64,000 bases of DNA from positions 1,054,001 to 1,118,000 of the forward strand of contig JBAJFG010000073.1 in assembly GCA_037903475.1 (NCBI GenBank). The letters are read 5' to 3'. Positions 60,361 through 64,000 of this stretch are shown here, piece after piece. Position numbers and translations under genes: made by a program. This stretch comes from Ancylostoma caninum. Lineage: Eukaryota > Nematoda > Chromadorea > Rhabditida > Ancylostomatidae. Position 1 is the stretch's first letter. The number at the start of each line of letters is the position of its first letter. The notes under the pieces are model-generated. The model was not told where the DNA came from. It saw only the letters and a list, made by a program, of their open reading frames with translations, and did not search any database.

Positions 60361-61639
60361 TGGAAGGATGTAATTAAGAGAGGTTCAGAAGAACTCTACG
60401 TCACGGAAAAAGACACCCAAGATCGCGCTTTTTGCCGTAGTAGAACCGACAGTGGACCCTGCGACAGAGCGGGACAAGCGCTGAAGAGGAGAAGAGGAAG
60501 ATAGCTTAGTTTTAATTCCCTATCATTATGGTGGTTTTTGAATATTTGTTCTCAACTGTTTACTATTGAAATGAGTACATCCAGCATCGTTTCCACTAGA
60601 GCTATCTGTTATCATTTTGGGTATGCCTTAAGGAATTATGTATTGCACACCTTTCCGCCCTGCTGCGCCGCACCATCCGCGCTGTGAGGGAACTAGCTGG
60701 GTGCTGTTGCTTCGACAACACCCATTACTACACCGTTTTTGGAACTTGAAATCTTTGCACTGAACTAAAAGCTAAGAAAAATCTAGAAGTTGGCTTAAGA
60801 CACGCGCACGTCTGACCTGCGTCTGAGCTGCGTCGTTCATTCGTTTCATTTTGTTCACCATATGGACGAATACTTTTCCTCTCTAGAGGAATAATCGAAG
60901 GTATCTCGTACTCCAAATTCGATATCTTATCTACATCGTACAGGCTTTGAAATATACCGTAGAAAATATCTTTCAACGAGCGAAAGCTATTTTTAGCTGC
61001 TATACCTCGAAAGAGTAGTAGATCCGAGTGAAAATTGCTGCTCTCGACTGTGCGTGAAACAATTTCCCCTCTAAACCGCGCTTCCAATGAAGTACTAGAA
61101 CACCCTGTTGTTGATCGTTTTGCTTATCCCACGTCATTATTAACACAGACGTGCTTAGAGGAGAAAGAAGTCGAAGATACAAGAGACAGCGATGAGCCAT
61201 CGAGCACAGCTAACGGAATTAAGAATAAAAATCATATAAGGCCTAATGAAGACACTGGAATAATCTGGTTCTGCTAAATTTAACACTTTCATCACATTAG
61301 TTGCTTTCTCCTGCATCTTCAGTGAAGAACAGTAAGAGTTCTAAGCATAACATCATCTAGCTACAGTAGCAGATGCAGGAGGGCGCGAGGGGGGGGAGGC
61401 AGGAAAAAAGTGCTGTCTCCGCCGTTTTGGGGATTCGGATGGAAAATATAAATAATAAAAATATTAATTCAAGCACCGAATAAATAATAAAACTAAACAA
61501 TTAAAAATAAACTAATACAAGTTCTCCATTTATTTTATAAAGTAGTTTTGAAAATTTGACGACCCAATCTCGGGGAGCGACCGCTGCCTCACTACTGCAA
61601 AATATGCATAAATATTGGAAGAAGACTAAATACCGCATC
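60361..61639. other. No gene supported
   Basis: A 119-codon minus frame (60728-61087) and a partly overlapping plus frame (61035-61277) both look faintly protein-like, but neither has splice partners or a known motif. Confidence 0.3.
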
Positions 61640-62215
61640 ACGGACAAGTACTCAGAACCCTAAAATAAGTTGTCGGCCCGGCTTTGCCCCAGAAACAACT
61701 TGCAAACGACCTTTCAACTAGTAAATCGTTGTCGACAAGTTTCAGTCATCATGCCACCCAAAACATGTTGTCGACAAGCTTTTCTCCCGACGACGTGTCG
61801 ACAAGGAAGAAAACAAACGAGTTGTCCACCAGTTTCTTCAAAAACTACTTGCAGCAAGTTGCCGACAACGCTCCAACCAGTTTTTCGACGAGAGAGAGAC
61901 ATGTTTCATCATCCGCGTAACATGCGATGCAACCACTTAGTACATGAGGTCAATAGTTGACCTGATACAATTCTATAAAAGAAAAGCATTTGCTATCAGG
62001 GATAGCAAAGGTATCCTCGACAATCCTTGACGACTTTGGGCATTTTTGTACGGCTGACAAATTGTCAGTGAAAAAAGGCGACAACAAGTTGTCGACGAGC
62101 TTTTGGGTGGACAACTTGTCGGCAAGCAAGTGTGAAAACAAGTAGTCGACACTTTTCTGGACCAGGAAGTTTCAGATGCAATCAGAAGCTTGTTCACCTA
62201 ATGCTTGTCAACAAG
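61640..62215 (-). repeat. TTGTCGACAA palindrome-rich repeat, copy 2 (inverted)
   Basis: Read on the minus strand it begins AACAAGCTTCTGATTGCATC and ends GGGTTCTGAGT, matching 46880-47403 throughout, including unique spacers (TTTGCAAGTTGTTT and GGGGCAAA). Two full-length copies with the same ends mark it as a dispersed element. Confidence 0.85.
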
Positions 62216-64000
62216 CTGCTTTTGGGATTCTCAGGAGAATTCCTCACTTTGTGGTCATTTCTTCCTAATCAAAGTCTGCAGAAACAATGTCTCGAAGTGA
62301 AGCATAGGAAGTTCTGCTTTCCCCACAAAGAACAAGAAATGAGGTAAATAATACGAATTTTCCCAGTGAAAGATCGCCTGGATAGAAGTAGAGAGGCATG
62401 AGGACATTGTTTTCTTGACAAAGCTGTGGATTTGCTAATTCAGAAAATGCTCTTTCAACGAAAGTGTAGGTTTTCTAATCCAGAATTTCTGTGCTAATCA
62501 AGCGTTGAAGGTAGTGACCGCTTGTATTTCGTATTTGGAGCATCAATAAGTCTTAGACCTGCCCGATTGCGCTACTAGCTAATCCCAAGGTGGGTTCGAA
62601 AGTCACGAAGTGACCAAAACGTTTCAGGATGAGGTAAAGTGCTTTTGGAAAATCTGAGCTGTGCGCTCCTGACTGTGTTATCTACCTGTTATGGCTCCAA
62701 CACTGGCTTGTACATTTTCACTTGTTCAATCGACAAGACTAAGGGCGATGCTTTCTCTTACAACTTGCACATGTAATTTACTCTACAAACATCAGGCTAA
62801 TAAAATTTGGGCAGCCTATTCACCCCTGCACAAATGGAGCTGTTCTTATTTGTTTATTCCTGTTTTAAAAACATAAGAAAATGGTAGTGCAGACGAGTAT
62901 CGGACCAGAAATTGAAGTTCCAGTGAAGGAACGATGACGTCCGAAGATAATCTTCAGAAAAGGGCACTCCTTCCATTCTGGGGTTTTTCTCTTGCCGTAC
63001 CAGTCGCTGTAGGCGACTACGCCGCTAGTACCCTGTATAAAAGTGGACCGCACTGTTCAAAACGCACATCCAAGAATGAATTCGACATTCGATTGCCTTG
63101 TCTATCTGCTTCTTACGCAAGTGTCGCTAGTGTCTACCGCAGTGGATGATAAGGTAAGGGGAGCATCTGATCTAACGGTTTGAAACTTTGTGCAGTGCAC
63201 TTAGAGATAGGCCATTCCTCTCACATGAGTATTGACTAAATAATGCAGTACATCTCCCCATATTCATGACATAAGGATGCGCTTGAGAGATGTGCAACCA
63301 AGACCAAGCAGTGGCGCTCTTTTTCAAATAATTAGGTCACATGCACAGGTCATATTTAAGGAAGCATCTTGCCGTCTTACTTTTACTTACTCCTTACATG
63401 TATTCGTCATCTATCACTTGCTCTCTCATCTATATCTTGATGAAAACAGTCACTGAAATCTTTTGAAGCTTCCTTGGGAACTACCGATGAAAGGGTTTTT
63501 GACCCGGGGGGGGGGCCAAGGAAGCTGTTTAAATCCTTCTTCGAGTTCAATTTAAGAATCCTATTGCAGCTGAAGACGATGATCATAACTATTTATTTTC
63601 TTCATAATTTCATAACATTCTCTGGGGCTTTTCTTTTGAGGTTGTTTGATTGACTTCGTCTTTCTCACCCTTGTTTGGAATAATTGTTTTTTATCGCTAC
63701 AGGTTGGCATACAATATATCCATGCTATGTGCCAAACCCAGTGAGGTCTAACCGGGGAAGCCCAAGCTCGCTGAGATGCAGCAGCAGCGAGCGACAGCTA
63801 AGGCGCAGGCGAGGCAAAGCAAGCAATAAGCCACGAGCCTGCTCCGCCCTTGCTTTTATAATGAAGCATCGTGATATTATCACGACACCAGCCCGCCAGA
63901 AAATGTTTTTCTTTTGTTAGTGGGGGGAATTATGTGGAGATTCACTTATGTGAGTCTTCCATGGCGACGAGTCATATGTGAAGTATGCACACAAAAAATT
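62216..64000. other. No gene supported
   Basis: Short ORFs only, with a G10 run near 63506. Nothing is recognised at the right edge. Confidence 0.35.

Noticed and set aside
60728..61087. 119-codon minus-strand frame
   Set aside because: Faintly protein-like but without motif or exon neighbours; a plus frame overlaps part of it.

Overview
This is a eukaryotic (nematode) window. Long AT-rich introns end in short TTTCAG-like acceptors, small exons join in phase, and dispersed repeats are dense. The best-conserved gene (gosr-1/GS28-like) reads much like its Caenorhabditis counterpart. The RTE, mariner and palindromic MITE load resembles strongylid genomes such as hookworms. The genus is an inference and cannot be proved from the window.

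Left part, 1-23.5 kb: three multi-exon genes, all on the minus strand. In transcription order they are gene B (23446 to 13159, 11 exons, 385 aa, serine/tryptophan-rich, function unknown), gene A (7181 to 2607, 12 exons, 532 aa, RG/RS-rich with coiled coils, function unknown) and the 5' part of a Golgi SNARE gene, gosr-1 (1906 to 120, continuing off the left edge). All splice phases close in these models, which is the main support for the two unknown genes. A near-complete RTE-type retrotransposon with one internal stop sits in a 5.4-kb intron of gene B. TTAA-flanked palindromic MITEs sit in an intron of gosr-1 and in intron 1 of gene B.

The gap between genes A and B holds a composite repeat with tRNA-like (SINE-type) heads. 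A TTAA element and a decayed 1275-bp mariner are inserted in it. A second copy of the composite repeat at 24.3-25.2 kb lacks both insertions, so it gives two natural empty sites.

Right part, 24-64 kb: mostly repeats. They include many TA-flanked hairpin MITEs, a fragment resembling a MULE transposase end, a CR1-like ORF1 pseudogene lying between two arrays of a 30-bp unit with a TTACATGTAA core, and two inverted copies of a repeat built on TTGTCGACAA. A second RTE-type reverse transcriptase fragment is split by two nested MITEs. The real genes seen here are a GPI-anchored ephrin (minus strand, 5' exons not found) at 41.1-42.6 kb and a tentative secreted-protein gene on the plus strand at 49.2-50.2 kb. 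The start codon of the latter has been duplicated by a 67-bp hAT-like MITE. Large stretches (about 25.8-28.0, 34.7-38.9, 50.3-58.8 and 62.3-64.0 kb) hold no gene I can support.
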